Both the position numbers and the translations under genes were made by a program. Under the pieces are notes generated by a model, which was given only the letters and a program-made list of their open reading frames with translations, was not told the origin of the DNA and made no database searches. A stretch of DNA of 64,000 nucleotides, taken from NCBI GenBank assembly GCA_001695595.3, contig MBPM02000076.1, positions 248,001-312,000 of the forward strand, written 5' to 3'. The DNA is from Plasmopara viticola (Eukaryota; Oomycota; Peronosporomycetes; Peronosporales; Peronosporaceae). Shown here one piece after another: positions 10,969-22,020 of the stretch (position 1 is the first letter of the stretch; the number at the start of each line of letters is the position of its first letter).

Positions 10969-12150
10969 ATGGTTGCCAACTCGTTGCGCTTGCGTCTGAC
11001 GACCGCCGTGTTGTCTTGCGTTGCATTTTTGTTATCATCAATTGTTGCCGAAGACCTTTGCTCTGTTGCTCCGTATTCGTATACAGAGGCCATGTCAACT
11101 TATCCAGAGCTGTCAACCGCATTGAAGACGGTGAGGAAGTACGCCATTGCCTCGTGGTATACAGATCGATCGTCGAAAGAGGAGCGAGCTGATTTAATTT
11201 CTCGGATGCTTAGCCAATGTCCAGCGGACACTCGCCTCAGTATTGTCGTGTATGGCATTCCGCAAAAGGATTGCTCTGGAGGATATTCGACGGCTGGAAG
11301 CGTGTCAAGCACAAGCAGCTACATAGCTTTTTTGAAAGAGCTCACAGATGCGATTGGTTCTCGCAAGGTACTTTACGTCGTCGAGCCTGATGCGGTTGGC
11401 CTCTTAACACAAGACAATGGTTGCGGTGTATCTGCTGGGTACCTTGCAAACCTAAAGGTTGCGGTTTCGGCGTTGTCTGTCAACCCCAACGCAGATCTAT
11501 ATCTCGATGTCGGGTATTGGATGCTGGCGTATACTAATCTCGCATCAAAAGTTGCGACTGCAATGAAAGACATAGGAAAGTATGGACGTGTGAAGGGGAT
11601 TACTATCAATACGTCTAATTATCGCTCGAACGACGAGTGCGCTAGATATTGTACCAATTTTCAAACTGCTGTGGGGTCTACTGAAATGTCCTGCATCGTA
11701 GATACGAGCCGCAATTACAATGGGTCGCCTACAACGGATTGGTGTAACATTCCAACCGCTGGCGTCGGCAAGCCTCCGACGTCGAGCACAGGGTATACAA
11801 ATTTGGACTTTTTTATGTGGATTAAACCACCTGGTGAAAGCGATGGGTATTGCTGGGGTGGACAGTCGGCCGGCTCGTTCTTTTATGGAGGATTCAAGCT
11901 TCTTTGGGATCAAGGCTACTTTGTAAAAGAGCTGGGTATGCCAAAAATTGGTGAGACCGTTGGCAGTGTCAGTGTCACGTCTGCCCCTGTTACTGCCGCT
12001 CCAGTTCCAACTGCCACTACCCCCGTTTTAGCAACACCTGCACCAATTCAGTACACTGTAGCTCCAGCGACCACTGCTCCGATCACTCCAGCCCCAACTT
12101 GGTCATACGCACCCACATCCTGCCGAGTAAGAAAGCAGTTCTTGCAGTAA
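10969..12150 (+). CDS. Secreted glycoside hydrolase family 6 (cellulase/cellobiohydrolase-like)
   Basis: ATG at 10969 gives 393 aa with a signal peptide (hydrophobic core AVLSCVAFLLSSIV, cleavage expected near AE at 27-28). GH6 enzymes cleave beta-1,4-glucan with inversion. All the key acidic positions are present: YGIPQKDC (Asp101), YVVEPDAVG (Asp141, catalytic acid) and WIKPPGESDG (Asp292). The substrate-tunnel blocks DVGYWMLAY and DTSRN are also there. The catalytic domain ends near residue 325. A Thr/Ala/Pro-rich tail of about 65 residues follows, like a linker, but no cellulose-binding module comes after it; the chain ends in a short basic tail. Oomycetes use GH6 for plant cell-wall breakdown or remodelling of their own cellulose walls. 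A frame-linked TTG at 10909 was rejected as start because it would bury the signal peptide. Confidence 0.9.
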   Translation: MVANSLRLRLTTAVLSCVAFLLSSIVAEDLCSVAPYSYTEAMSTYPELSTALKTVRKYAIASWYTDRSSKEERADLISRMLSQCPADTRLSIVVYGIPQKDCSGGYSTAGSVSSTSSYIAFLKELTDAIGSRKVLYVVEPDAVGLLTQDNGCGVSAGYLANLKVAVSALSVNPNADLYLDVGYWMLAYTNLASKVATAMKDIGKYGRVKGITINTSNYRSNDECARYCTNFQTAVGSTEMSCIVDTSRNYNGSPTTDWCNIPTAGVGKPPTSSTGYTNLDFFMWIKPPGESDGYCWGGQSAGSFFYGGFKLLWDQGYFVKELGMPKIGETVGSVSVTSAPVTAAPVPTATTPVLATPAPIQYTVAPATTAPITPAPTWSYAPTSCRVRKQFLQ

Positions 12151-12254
12151 CCATCTTAGCAAATAATGACCATCTTTTGCAAACAAAGTCAAGGGCAAAA
12201 TACTAATTAACGACTGTAATACGAAAAGTCTTAATTACTTTGCGGATCTTGCGT

Positions 12255-12995
12255 CTATACCCAAGTAACTTTGTCCTCAATGGGTTTGCGAAATCCCTTC
12301 GGGACCTTGGCATCCTCTTTTGGCATACCAACGTAGAAGAGACCAAAGCACTTATCGTTCACTCCAAGCTTTAAGTGGTCCTTCATTTCCTGCGCCAAAG
12401 TAATTGGCGGGCCTGAGCTCCAGTACGCAGCTACACCATGAGCCGTAGCTACTAAATGCATGTTTTGCACGGCGCACGCCACTGCGCACATTTCTTCCCA
12501 CTCTGGGATCTTCCCACTCTTCTGTCGCTTCATGCAGATAGCGATGACGTGCGATGACGCCTGGCAATTGAATACCATCTTGTTGTATTTCGACTCAAGA
12601 AATTTCTTTGCCGGTACGTTCGTCTTGTACCAATTAGCCATCAATAGGCCAAGCTCTAAACGCTTCTCGGGGGTGTCAAACACTGTAAAGCGCCAGGGCT
12701 CTGTCTTGCCGTGTGTAGGCGCCCAATTGGCTGCAGCCAGCATTCTATCGAGTGCTTCACGAGGAACCTTCTTAATGGTGTCGTAATCGGGTGGAAAGAT
12801 GCTGCGGCGCATGGCGATGAGCTCCTCAGCAACCCAGAGCTTGTTGCCATTGGCATCGTGCACAGTCGTCTTGGACACGGTCTTTACTGTCTGCTTACCT
12901 TTGGAAATATCTACATGAAGCTTCAACACATACAGCGCCAGACCCACGCTCGCAGCAGTAGATAAGACGGCCACGGTAGTCGAAGCCTCGTGCAT
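12255..12995 (-). CDS. Nitroreductase-family flavoprotein, membrane-anchored
   Basis: Single exon, 246 aa. An N-terminal hydrophobic helix (TVAVLSTAASVGLALYVL) is followed by a nitroreductase-like domain from about residue 60 to 225. Recognisable features are the N-terminal FMN-contact block with RRSIFPPDYD, the family helix AANWAPTHGKTEPWRFTVF at about 88-106, AVACAVQNMHLVATAHGVAAYW in the middle, and the C-terminal FYVGMP. Members reduce nitro groups, quinones or other electrophiles with NAD(P)H. The N-terminal anchor suggests attachment to an organelle or ER membrane with the domain exposed. It is divergent from the sulfite oxidase gene with 82 bp between start codons, so the two share a promoter region. 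Physiological substrate unknown. Confidence 0.85.
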   Translation of the reverse strand: MHEASTTVAVLSTAASVGLALYVLKLHVDISKGKQTVKTVSKTTVHDANGNKLWVAEELIAMRRSIFPPDYDTIKKVPREALDRMLAAANWAPTHGKTEPWRFTVFDTPEKRLELGLLMANWYKTNVPAKKFLESKYNKMVFNCQASSHVIAICMKRQKSGKIPEWEEMCAVACAVQNMHLVATAHGVAAYWSSGPPITLAQEMKDHLKLGVNDKCFGLFYVGMPKEDAKVPKGFRKPIEDKVTWV

Positions 12996-13077
12996 AATGT
13001 ATCGTTAATTATGTGATTCGTGTTCTCTTAACTAAAACGTCAATCATCGAATCAAGACTCGATATTTAAAGTCTACC

Positions 13078-14847
13078 ATGCTCATTGCCCACCTCAAGAC
13101 AGCACTACGTCACCTACCTCGTGCTCTCTCTCCTGCACAAGCAAGGATCCTACTACCAGCTGCTTACACTCAGTGGCCCACGGATCGAAGGTCCTCGTCT
13201 TTGTGGAAGCTTGGAGCGATCGGAGCGTCAGCTGTGGGACTGACACTATACACTACTCTATGCGAACAGCCAGTCGAGGACGACGAGGCGTCGGTCATTC
13301 CTGGCGTAGCGCGTTCCGATTTACCAACATTTTCATTGGACGAGGTGCAAAAGCATACGGGGGACGCCAAGAAAGGGACGTGGGTTGTCTACAAACACGG
13401 TGTTTACGACATTTCAAAGTTTATCGCGTCGCATCCTGGTGGGACAAAAATTCTGCTGGCTGCTGGCCGCTCTGTTGAGCCATTTTGGCAGTTATATGCT
13501 GCCCATAACCATGCAGACGTGCACAAAATCTTAGAAACACTGAGAATAGGCAACCTAAGAGAAGAAGACGTGGAGATGTTGGAAAAGTTGAGAAAGGAGA
13601 GATACGGCGAAGGTCCATACAGTCGAGATCCAATCCGTCATCCAGCGCTCAAAGTGAATTCGAGTATGCCATTTAATGCAGAACCGCCAGCAGAGCTGCT
13701 GATGCAGTCCTTCATCACGCCCAACGACCTCTTTTTTGTGCGCAACCATTTACCAGTGCCGGAAGTAGATATTGAAACTTTTACGCTCAAGATTTCAGGG
13801 CCGGGGGTGAAGATGGTGGAATTTACGTTGGATGAATTGAAGAACAAGTTTCAGCACCATACAGTGACCACAACGATTCAATGTGCAGGCAATCGACGTG
13901 CCGAGATGTCGGGCGTGAAGCAGGTGAATGGCTTGAGCTGGGATACGACAGCGTTATCGACGGCCAATTGGACGGGCGTGCTGCTAAGTGACGTACTTGC
14001 AAGCATTGGTATTACAGACGAGGATTCGCGACGTGGCGAATGTGAGGTCGAGGCAGGGGACGACACGGAGTTGAGTGACGATTGCAACACTAACATCCAG
14101 CACGTTCAGTTTGAAGGGTTGGACGCTGACACGGAAGGCAACACGTACGGTGCGTCGATTCCTGTTGCAACGGCATTGGACCCGAGAAAGGATGTCTTGC
14201 TTGCGTTTGAAATGAATGGAGAGTCTATTCCACGAGACCATGGCTACCCCTTGCGTGCCATTGTGCCGGGTACCGTAGGCGCGCGTAACGTTAAATTTTT
14301 GCACCGTATTGTGCTTTCGAGGGACGAGAGTCCGAGTTTTTGGCAACAACGCGACTATAAGGGATTTCCGCCTAATGTTGACTACACGAGGGATGACTAC
14401 TGGAAATTTGCTGGTGATTCTATTCAAGAATTACCAGTCCAATCTGCAATCACAGAGCCAAAGAACGGATCTGTTTTCGTGGTAAACGATGCTTCGGATA
14501 GCTCAATTGTGACTGTTAAAGGCTACGCTTGGAGTGGCGGTGGTCGGAACATCATTCGTGTGGACATTTCAGTTGATGGTGGTAAGACGTGGACACCTGC
14601 TGAGCTGCACGAATCCGGCAAACGTCAAAGGTATAATCGTGCATGGGCTTGGACGCCTTGGGAGCTTGATGTTGAGGTACCACCAGGTACTACAAACTTG
14701 GAAATTATTTGCAAGGCGGTTGATGTTTCCTACAATGTTCAACCAGACACCATCGCTCCTATCTGGAACATGCGTGGTGTGCTAAACAACGCCTGGCATC
14801 GAGTGCACGTTGCGGTGGAGCAAACCGATGAGGAAAGTGAAGACTAG
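13078..14847 (+). CDS. SUOX: Sulfite oxidase (cytochrome b5 / molybdopterin)
   Basis: Single exon, 589 aa. The enzyme oxidises sulfite to sulfate, passing electrons from the Mo centre to a cytochrome b5 heme. The layout is animal-like. An Arg-rich N-terminus with a hydrophobic stretch (LGAIGASAVGLTLYTTL) is compatible with import into the mitochondrial intermembrane space. A cytochrome b5 domain spans about 82-160, with heme ligands in FIASHPGG (His119) and AAHNHAD (His143 or His145). The Mo domain contains LFFVRNHLPVP and TIQCAGNRR (Cys269, the Mo ligand). The C-terminal dimerisation domain contains VKGYAWSGGGRNIIRVDISV and RAWAWTPWELDV. An acidic insertion near residues 315-335 (GECEVEAGDDTELSDDC) is not usual for the family. 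Start is the first ATG after the divergent promoter. Confidence 0.95.
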   Translation: MLIAHLKTALRHLPRALSPAQARILLPAAYTQWPTDRRSSSLWKLGAIGASAVGLTLYTTLCEQPVEDDEASVIPGVARSDLPTFSLDEVQKHTGDAKKGTWVVYKHGVYDISKFIASHPGGTKILLAAGRSVEPFWQLYAAHNHADVHKILETLRIGNLREEDVEMLEKLRKERYGEGPYSRDPIRHPALKVNSSMPFNAEPPAELLMQSFITPNDLFFVRNHLPVPEVDIETFTLKISGPGVKMVEFTLDELKNKFQHHTVTTTIQCAGNRRAEMSGVKQVNGLSWDTTALSTANWTGVLLSDVLASIGITDEDSRRGECEVEAGDDTELSDDCNTNIQHVQFEGLDADTEGNTYGASIPVATALDPRKDVLLAFEMNGESIPRDHGYPLRAIVPGTVGARNVKFLHRIVLSRDESPSFWQQRDYKGFPPNVDYTRDDYWKFAGDSIQELPVQSAITEPKNGSVFVVNDASDSSIVTVKGYAWSGGGRNIIRVDISVDGGKTWTPAELHESGKRQRYNRAWAWTPWELDVEVPPGTTNLEIICKAVDVSYNVQPDTIAPIWNMRGVLNNAWHRVHVAVEQTDEESED

Positions 14848-14949
14848 TTTGGTGCAAGTTGCTATTTAAAATGTAATTAATATTTGGCTACTAGCAATTT
14901 CTATATGTTTATACTCTTGCGAACTCGACTGTTAGAAAATACGATTTGA

Positions 14950-15300
14950 AGTGTAGGCCCGTGGAAAAGAGCTTGATCAAGTTATATTTCAAATTTCAAA
15001 TAACACAGTTAGAGAGCATCATAGCAAACTCCTGTGGCGCAATTTCAATAGACAGCCAGGTGAGTACGATTATACAAGTTCGAGCAATAGCTTCAGTCAG
15101 GTCATTTCAAAATTGTTCATGTACAATGGAAAGCCAATGTACATGAATATGATTCGACACATCGCTGAGTCTCATTTAATTCAATCTACAACATATGTTA
15201 AGCTCACCAATCGCAATAAGAATGATGCACATGCTAAGCTACTCCACAGCACCATGACTGCTAACACGAGCTACAACAAAATCGCAAAATGATCAAATGC
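14950..15300 (+). pseudogene. Tyrosine recombinase, C-terminal catalytic fragment (copy I)
   Basis: In the frame starting near 15,085 the translation shows NSFSQVISKLF, then MNMIRHIAESH, then KLLHSTMTANTSYNKI. These fit the C-terminal active-site pattern of tyrosine recombinases, with an Arg-His pair, a later His, and the nucleophilic Tyr. The N-terminal part is missing here, and upstream sequence is frameshifted. A second copy lies at 35,640-35,960. Tyrosine recombinases integrate many polinton-like viruses and virophages. Assignment from motif order; family not verified by search. Confidence 0.5.
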
Positions 15301-15492
15301 ATTCAAGAAAAAGCACCAGTTAAGCCAGTTCATTATTTGCAAAGGAACGTCAAGAGGGTTTAAAAGTGCGCATAATCAACTTCTAGATGGATTAGCGAAG
15401 CACTTTATGATGTGATGACTCGCCGTTGCTTAAGACCGAACGAAGTCAATCCTGGACAAATTATACGAAAAGAGTGTGATCTCGACGTCATA

Positions 15493-15988
15493 CTATAGCC
15501 AATTTAAGCGTCTATAGATCATTAAAGAAAATTTGAACATACATACACGACGATAACCACAAACCATAGATGATCGCATCAAAAAAGAACAAAAAGTACT
15601 GAGAAAAGAAAAGATTGATTTTGGGGTTCTCGTTATAAGGACCGAACTCCACTGTCGGCATATCAGCATCTTGATCTCAATAATCGTGATCGACGAGCAA
15701 GATGTTACGCTCGACATATAACTGACTACCTGTATTTACACCGGATTGGTTAAGCAAGCAATATCTGTGGCGAAAGATCTCATGATAAAGATCTCTTAGA
15801 CTCGCGTTTAAAGTTGAGCAACTTAAGAGTATCGAGCTAACGAGGCTTCTTCGTCTTTTATTGCCCTCTGGCAAGTTGACTGACACTGGTCTTTTGAAGT
15901 TGATTCGACAGTATTTCATTTCACCTGATCCATCGGTCTCCACTGCCTGAGGCAAGAATTGACGGCTAATTTTTTTTCGTCGATGCAT
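15493..15988 (-). pseudogene. Unidentified decayed gene of the virus-like region
   Basis: Two overlapping open stretches in different frames (15,988-15,677 and 15,717-15,493) suggest one frameshifted gene. The N-terminus is basic (MHRRKKISRQFLPQ). I do not recognise a domain. The position between the recombinase fragment and the virion-like gene, and its absence from the otherwise collinear copy at 35.9 kb, show that it belonged to the element and was deleted there. Confidence 0.35.
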
Positions 15989-16199
15989 TTTTCTTTCTTT
16001 CTGTTAGTATATATATCAGGTATCCGGAAAAACTGCGATTTTAAAAATGAGTTTTCTAATTTTGTTAAATCTCAATAACTAGGTGGCTACCAATCAGTTT
16101 TGATATCGATTCTCGCAGCCGATCCATTCCAGCCAGTACGTAATCGCTCTCTAATCCGTATCCATTTACTACTCGTGGAGAGCGATTACTGATTAGCAT

Positions 16200-16640
16200 C
16201 GAAACGACACCTTTGAGATGGTACGGCCAACACCATCGACGACAACGGCATACAAAATTATGCTCCCTATTGGCACATATTCGGCAAGCGATATCAACAA
16301 CTACCTTCAATACTTGTCAATCCACTACAATCTGTATTCGATTACCTATGCAACAGGTGCCTTCTGTTTTTTATCTAATGTGCTGAGAACATATCAAATT
16401 GCACCATCCAAATCATAATGCAAGCAATCATGAATATCAAGGGCTACACAGCTGCAAGTGGCTCTCCGACGATGCCCATCACTGCTTATACACCTCAGCT
16501 CCAGGTAGTCGATTCCTCATTTGGCTCTATTGCATTTACGGCAGCGACATACCCCGCGGCTCAAGCGACTTGTGTGATTTAGTTCCTCAAATACATCCAA
16601 CCGCCGCGTTTCTATAACTTGTTCAAATCTTTACAATATA
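16200..16640 (+). pseudogene. Virion-structural-like protein of the integrated element (copy I)
   Basis: Open stretches in shifted frames show GTYSASDINNYLQYL near 16,270 and later YTAASGSPTMPITAYTPQLQ and SSFGSIAFTAATYPAAQA near 16,440-16,560. The pattern of a short beta-strand, SDINNYLQ helix and a later FG-x-I..F..ATYP segment is one I associate with structural proteins of polinton-like elements, but I cannot name the protein firmly. A copy with the same SASDINNYL block is at 35,960-36,370. Frameshifts and stops show that both are inactive. Confidence 0.35.
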
Positions 16641-16879
16641 AGCGCAAACGACAAGCATGTACTACACACAATTACTTCTGCTGGGGTTGAATATGGTGGC
16701 TGATTAACGACGTCGAAATGTCAGGGTTTTGCATATTGCCCAATGCAGAATACTAATTATGTCGTTTCTCGAACAAGATATGATCCCGCTTGGTTTCTTT
16801 GATAACAACGTATGTTGATACGTCCAAAAATACGCTTTAGTGAATAAGCAACTTATAAATTGTACTCGATAACATTCTT

Positions 16880-17330
16880 GTAGATCTTCTGATTGATGGT
16901 CTCATTAAAATCGTGCTTAGTTTTTTGGTCGTCGTTCGTTTGTACATATCAATCAATATTTTAATTGGAATGTCATTGGGGAAGTCGCGCCAAATGAATC
17001 CGAGGTCTCATTGAGTAAGATCCCGACCAAAAATTAGATATTGAGCGTTGATTCGAATCGATATTGAAATTTCGAAGTAATTCTGTGAAATGTAATTCAT
17101 TGACCAGACTTGATTTCGTCCCCGGATAAAGTACTGTGAGATCTGATCCTGCCTTCGTTTTGCTTTCATCACTGAATCATATATTTGCTTCTTCAGAGTC
17201 GCATTCACTCTTTGCACAAATTTGGCCTTCTTCAATCAATTTGACGTTGTCGATTGTATCTTTTAGATCTTATATAGAGAGCCTCATTTGTCTTTTGCAT
17301 ATGACAATCTTATATGGAGCATCTCATTTG
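16880..17330 (-). pseudogene. Unidentified decayed gene, divergent from the fibre-like gene (copy I)
   Basis: Minus-strand open stretch of 75 codons (17,235-17,008; RRQDQISQYFIRGRNQVW) flanked by frameshifted continuations. Related DNA occurs at 36,400-36,800 (minus) and 31,050-31,450 (plus), always divergent from a fibre-like gene. No family recognised. Confidence 0.35.
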
Positions 17331-17535
17331 TTTTTGTGCATATGACAAACTTCGTGAAGCCTTAGCTCAAAAGGGTCATTATGTATAGCATAATGCCGAA
17401 TTCGCCTGATCAATTGCGAGAGGCCACGCACATGCGAATTGGCAGTCCGAAGTGCTCATTAAGAGGAAACTTCTTTAGCTTTGACTTCGGTCTCGATTAG
17501 TAGAAATTTTGCATCTTATAGTATAGTGATCAAAG

Positions 17536-18770
17536 ATGTCTTTGCCTCCGATTATCAATTCCCTTCTATTTAATAGCTCTTACTAACTCATCCAATGACT
17601 ACCTTTTCTTGACTACAAGTGATCAAAGATATCTGAGACTTGGCGGAGTATGATCGCTCTCTGCCTTCAGTACAATTGGCAATAGAAATTAAGGATCACT
17701 GACTATCAACGGATCCAGTTTAGATCTGTACGGTCTTTCTTGAGCGAATCCTGGTGCTGCCTGCTCATGCAAAACGCTTGCTCCTGATTCAAGCAGCAGC
17801 ATGAGCGAGATAAATTTACTTCAGACAACAACTTCAATCGCAGGAAGATCGACTCTAACTTCAACTGAAGCAAGCTATCGAATTTGTCTCACAACAGGAA
17901 TGACTCAAGCGAATAAAGCGTTAACTGTGATGGAGTTTCTAAATTTAGTCGGTATCAATAATTTATCAGCTTCAAGTATAACTGGGAATATTCGAACCTC
18001 TTCTTAGCCAATAATCACGTCTCTTGGATACTCAACTCTGTCTGCTTCACTACAAATGGATTGGTCATCGCTTCAAGGAGTACATTCGCTTCAAACAACA
18101 AAACGTACCCTTTGTTGAGTTTTTTTGTCAACGCAAAATCCGAGCCAATTCGTTGGAGGTGTTTCTGCTACAAGTGCGGATTTATTCAATATTTATTGGA
18201 ACAATAAACCACATGTTCGCTTTACGCTTCAAACGCATAAGTTCTGCTTTAATGTCGGAAATGGACAGCCCTACAAGAGCGGATATCCTCATACATCCAT
18301 TTTGCTACCTCAGCGGATGCTTCTTGTATGGATGGACTTCTTCACCATCATGTGGCTGTTTTTACCTTGTGTCACGCTTTGTTGAAAAGATGCTGTTCAT
18401 CACCAATTGGAATACACCAGTTCATTCGAAATTACTTTAGTTTCTTTAAGTTCTGGAATTATTTATGTGAAAGCCTCTATTAAACTCAATGATGAAACTG
18501 TCAATTTTGATTCCCATTTTCATGAAATCGTCATATGTCTCGCCTACTGGTTTTGGACTACAACTAAGCAATGCAACGAGTGCAATATCGACTAATAGTG
18601 CATAATTTGAAGTTTCACTACCAACGTTTTGATCACAAATACACGAATGGTTACAGTACCTTCGGTTGGGAGAGTCGAAATCGGAGCTGGATCATCGACA
18701 ACATAAGACGTTTCAGGTAGGGGTTCAACGATAATAGATATAGCTGGATCGGGTGTAGCCTTTTTCACAA
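17536..18770 (+). pseudogene. Tail-fibre/adhesin-like protein (copy I)
   Basis: ATG at 17,536 opens the same start as the copy whose ATG is at 30,977 (minus): MSLPPIINSLLFN. Successive short frames then carry repeats such as LLQTTTSIAGRSTLTSTEAS and NKALTVMEFLNLVGINNLSA. This T/S-rich, 'STEAxYL...AxxALV...NNLSA' repeat style is typical of phage- or giant-virus-type tail fibres. Many stops and frameshifts interrupt it. It is collinear with the minus-strand copy at 28,980-30,977. Confidence 0.5.
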
Positions 18771-18879
18771 CTTGTTTTCACTATTGAATTTTTGTCTTTA
18801 ATAGCTGTTTCTATAAGAGCCTCGAGCGCTATGCTAGCTGGGGCTGGCTGTAACATAAAACCCATACTAAAATTAAGGC

Positions 18880-19300
18880 GAATTTTGAACCAGAGAAAAA
18901 ACTTTCGGAGATTTCATAAATTAGTTTAATAACGTTACAAAAGCCAAGGAGATGATGTGCTGCTACAAATAGGATGCATTGCCTAAGACGTTATAAACTT
19001 GGTTTAGGATCTATTGCTGATTTCACTGATCGGAAAGAATTAGATGTTGAAGACGACTTCGTCGATCTCAAAAATTCTATGTTCAGTATTGATTGCATAA
19101 AAGTTTTCGTTTTGCTTCATGTTGCCCTCCAAAACAAAGCCAAAAATTAGCTTATTTTGAAGTCAAGCTTAATGCAATCACAAATTTTCGTGTCTGACCG
19201 ATTCTTAGACAAAGAATGCGTCGAGCCAGCCTAAAGCTTTGTATTGAGCATCTCATTTCATTTTATTCTTCCTTGGCGGTTTAGGAGTATTTTCTTTTTA
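18880..19300. repeat. Decayed intergenic block shared with 28,620-28,960
   Basis: The reverse complement of about 18,900-19,230 matches 28,640-28,960 through blocks such as tttgagatcgacgaagtcgtct and acatcatctccttggctttt. No gene is readable in either copy. It serves as evidence that the whole 16.9-20.5 kb block is an inverted duplicate of 27.5-31.4 kb. Confidence 0.5.
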
Positions 19301-20150
19301 TATAGCCCTTGCACTTGCCCTTTCGCTGCTCGACGGCTTCGCCAAATCTATGTCAGATACTTTCGTACAACTTTGCTGCAAATTGACTTTGGTAGCCGTT
19401 AAAATCGTCAGTATAAATCTTTCTTACGCCAGCATTCTACCCGCATAATCTCTTCTTTTTTTCGATTTCTTCATAGTCGCTACTTTGTTCATCTTCGCTA
19501 CTTTGTTCACTACCTGATTGCTCGAATAGTTTGCGACTAAGGTGCTTATCTCCCGTCTACTAGCCCGCTTGTCATAGGGCGATTTGTTAGGAAGTGTATC
19601 GATTCATTTTCGTTTCAAAAGCTTAATCGATTCTTTCGTGACTTTATCAGCAAGTTTGTCGGCCATTTTATGACGTTTCGATTTGAATCATGTTTCTAGA
19701 CTCTCTTCACTAACTTAAATATTTCAGAACGTACTGATCCACCACCTCTCTCAAAGTCTTTCTTTTTATGTGTGCTCGAGTATTAACAACCTTGTATGCT
19801 ACGTCATTGCCTCCACTGAAGAAATCTTCGATCGATTTTTCAGGCGCAGTGGTCTCTTCAATGTTAGGGTCTGCATCTGTAGATTGCGGAACGTATGTAT
19901 GTTTCTTTTCACTAGATTCAGTAATGTCACTTGCTTCACCTTTGATGAATTCAGGTGGACCTTCAGGACCTTTCAGTAGCTTTTCTGTGATATGCTCGTA
20001 CTCATACCCGCGGCTATTCCCCACGACTTGCTAAAACAAATTTGCAAATGAATCGGTACTTGCATCGTCTAATGATTCGCGTTGAATCAGCGCCTTCAGC
20101 TTCTTTTTTTGAACAAAATCGCTTTTCGCCATTGCATTGTAACAGCGATT
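19280..20150 (-). pseudogene. Acidic protein of the integrated element (copy I)
   Basis: The longest open part is 20,024-19,710 (104 codons) with YEYEHITEKLLKGPEGP, EKSIEDFFSGGNDVAYKVVN and TLREVVDQYVLKYLS. The copy at 27,700-28,180 on the plus strand shares SIEDDFSGFNDVAYKVVN. A stop at about 20,030 separates an upstream segment that is also shared. Function unknown. It lies next to fibre-like genes, so a virion role is possible. Confidence 0.4.
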
Positions 20151-20188
20151 AACGGCCTTTTTTGTCTAATTATAGGAAAAAGAGCCAC

Positions 20189-20530
20189 TCAGGATTGGTT
20201 TAAATTTTGGTGAACGTATAAAGTATGGCTAATTAGAACTACATTCGATCTTAAGATGTGAACAGGGCCTTGGAAGACCGTGCCCATAACCGTATCAACG
20301 CTTGCAACAACTTCAGCAATACGTGGTAATACGTGGTAAATAATCGTAAATTCGTAGTTACGGCTGAATGTACCAGACACAATGATACTCTTACTGACAC
20401 CATCTTCACTTGAAAGACGACGACCAATACCAACAGCAACAAACCGATACAGCGATTCACATTGACGCTGAAAAAACAAACCAGCCGACGTTACATCATC
20501 AAGGCCACTATTAACACCCGCCTTCGACAC
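20189..20530 (-). pseudogene. Fibre-like protein with VAVG-type repeat (copy I)
   Basis: A 113-codon open frame contains SLYRFVAVGIGRRLSSEDGV followed by SIIVSGTFSRN, which resembles the 'xxVAVGxG...S.DG' repeat of fibre and adhesin proteins of viruses and phages. A second, truncated copy (SIIVSGTFHCN) begins at about 27,500, directly after the N-terminal recombinase fragment. Fragmentary; naming is by resemblance only. Confidence 0.35.
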
Positions 20531-20559
20531 CTCTTGCGCAAATTAATCATATTTTAAAC

Positions 20560-21560
20560 TCTTGGGGTGGTTCAAACAGGGATAGATCCAATTGTGATCT
20601 GCAGATTTTTCAATGAAGCGAATGGACTTGTCGTAGCAGGTACAGTAGAGAATGGGCTACGGATTGGATTAATTTCATCCGATACAGTAGCACTTGCGGT
20701 TGGATGGTAACAACAGGCTGAATGACCAAATCCTTTGGGTCAGCAATACCATAACTGACTGTCTAAGTGAAGGTAGTACCTCGAGCAATTGTGAATTTAT
20801 TCGCGATTCGCTTGAAGTAGCAAAATCATTTCTTCTAAGGCAATGCATGGTCGGTGCTTGGGTTGGGCGAGTAGGTTGGAACTAGAAGACGCGAGAACGA
20901 TTGCGATGGAGTGATACCAGCTACAGCAGCTAAAGTACCATTTATGTCGGCTGCAATCGTAAGAATTAGAGCAGGCGCAGGATGTCAAGACCAACGGTCA
21001 AGGCGGTTGTCGTTTCGCCACTTTTTCAAATCCAAAGAACAGGGCACGTGCTTCCGAAATTTTTATCGTTGCTCATTCAGGCAACAAAAGCAGGCGTTAC
21101 ATTATCAGCAGTACCCGTCGTCAGAAAACTAGTCTGTAACCGCACGTATTCTTCTGCATCGGGCGTTATTGAAATGTTCACAGATATCACGCTATTTAAT
21201 GCAAGCCGAATGATTAGCGACGTAGAATGGCGAGCCAGCAGCAACGGCGCCAGCAAGAGCCCCATAGACTTGAGGTTTTAGTACGGATTAAAGATTTGCA
21301 CTACCTCCCATTACATCGATTGTATGTTTTGAGCTTCGTAGATCAAGAGCAGTAAAGGGCGATCGTTCGGCGGCTCTATAGTTCGAGTAGCTATTAGCCA
21401 AATTGGACTCACCCACGCTTTGAGTAGCTGTCCTAAACGACGGAGTGGCGAAAAATTTCAAGAGATTGTGCCGCTCCGCTCGACCTTTCAATCGTTGGTG
21501 CGGCATATTTATCCAATACAAAGTTGCTGGTTGGATCATGTTTGACATACGTGCTATTGT
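20560..21560. pseudogene. Decayed fibre-like sequence
   Basis: Short open stretches on both strands, T/S/A-rich (for example minus 21,265-21,077, LTTGTADNVTPAFVA), in the style of the neighbouring fibre genes. No intact frame above 100 codons. Listed because it links copy I to the ORF at 22,021. Confidence 0.3.
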
Positions 21561-22020
21561 CCATTTATTGATAGCTTTGAAGGTTGTATCTATATTTTCA
21601 TGAACTCATTTCGTTTGTACGGTGGTTTTATGAATAGCAACCTGAACACTGTCAATGGATTGCCATACTCCGACCTTTGGCACCAATTTTTTAATAGTAC
21701 AGACAGGTGTTGGAGTGACCGAACTAGAACCACCATTAAGAATTAAAGAATTTTCTGAAAGCTCGACGACGGCTTTTTCCCAATTGACAAATAGGGCTTC
21801 TGAAGAGATGGAACAAAGATTAGGTTGGATTTGTCCAGCATAGTGACCGGTATTAGACGTTGAATCCTAAATATATGTTCATTTGTTATTTTGAAAGAGC
21901 GGCTCAGCTGGGGCTGGTTAGATGAAGCAATCAAAAGCGGCAATTTCAGAAGCAGACGACATAGTTTATGCGATTGCATTGATGATGTTATTATTATACT
22001 GATCAAGAAAGTAAAGCACC

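Noticed and set aside
13984..14427. 147-codon minus-strand ORF
   Set aside because: Lies wholly inside the sulfite oxidase gene on the other strand; no domain.
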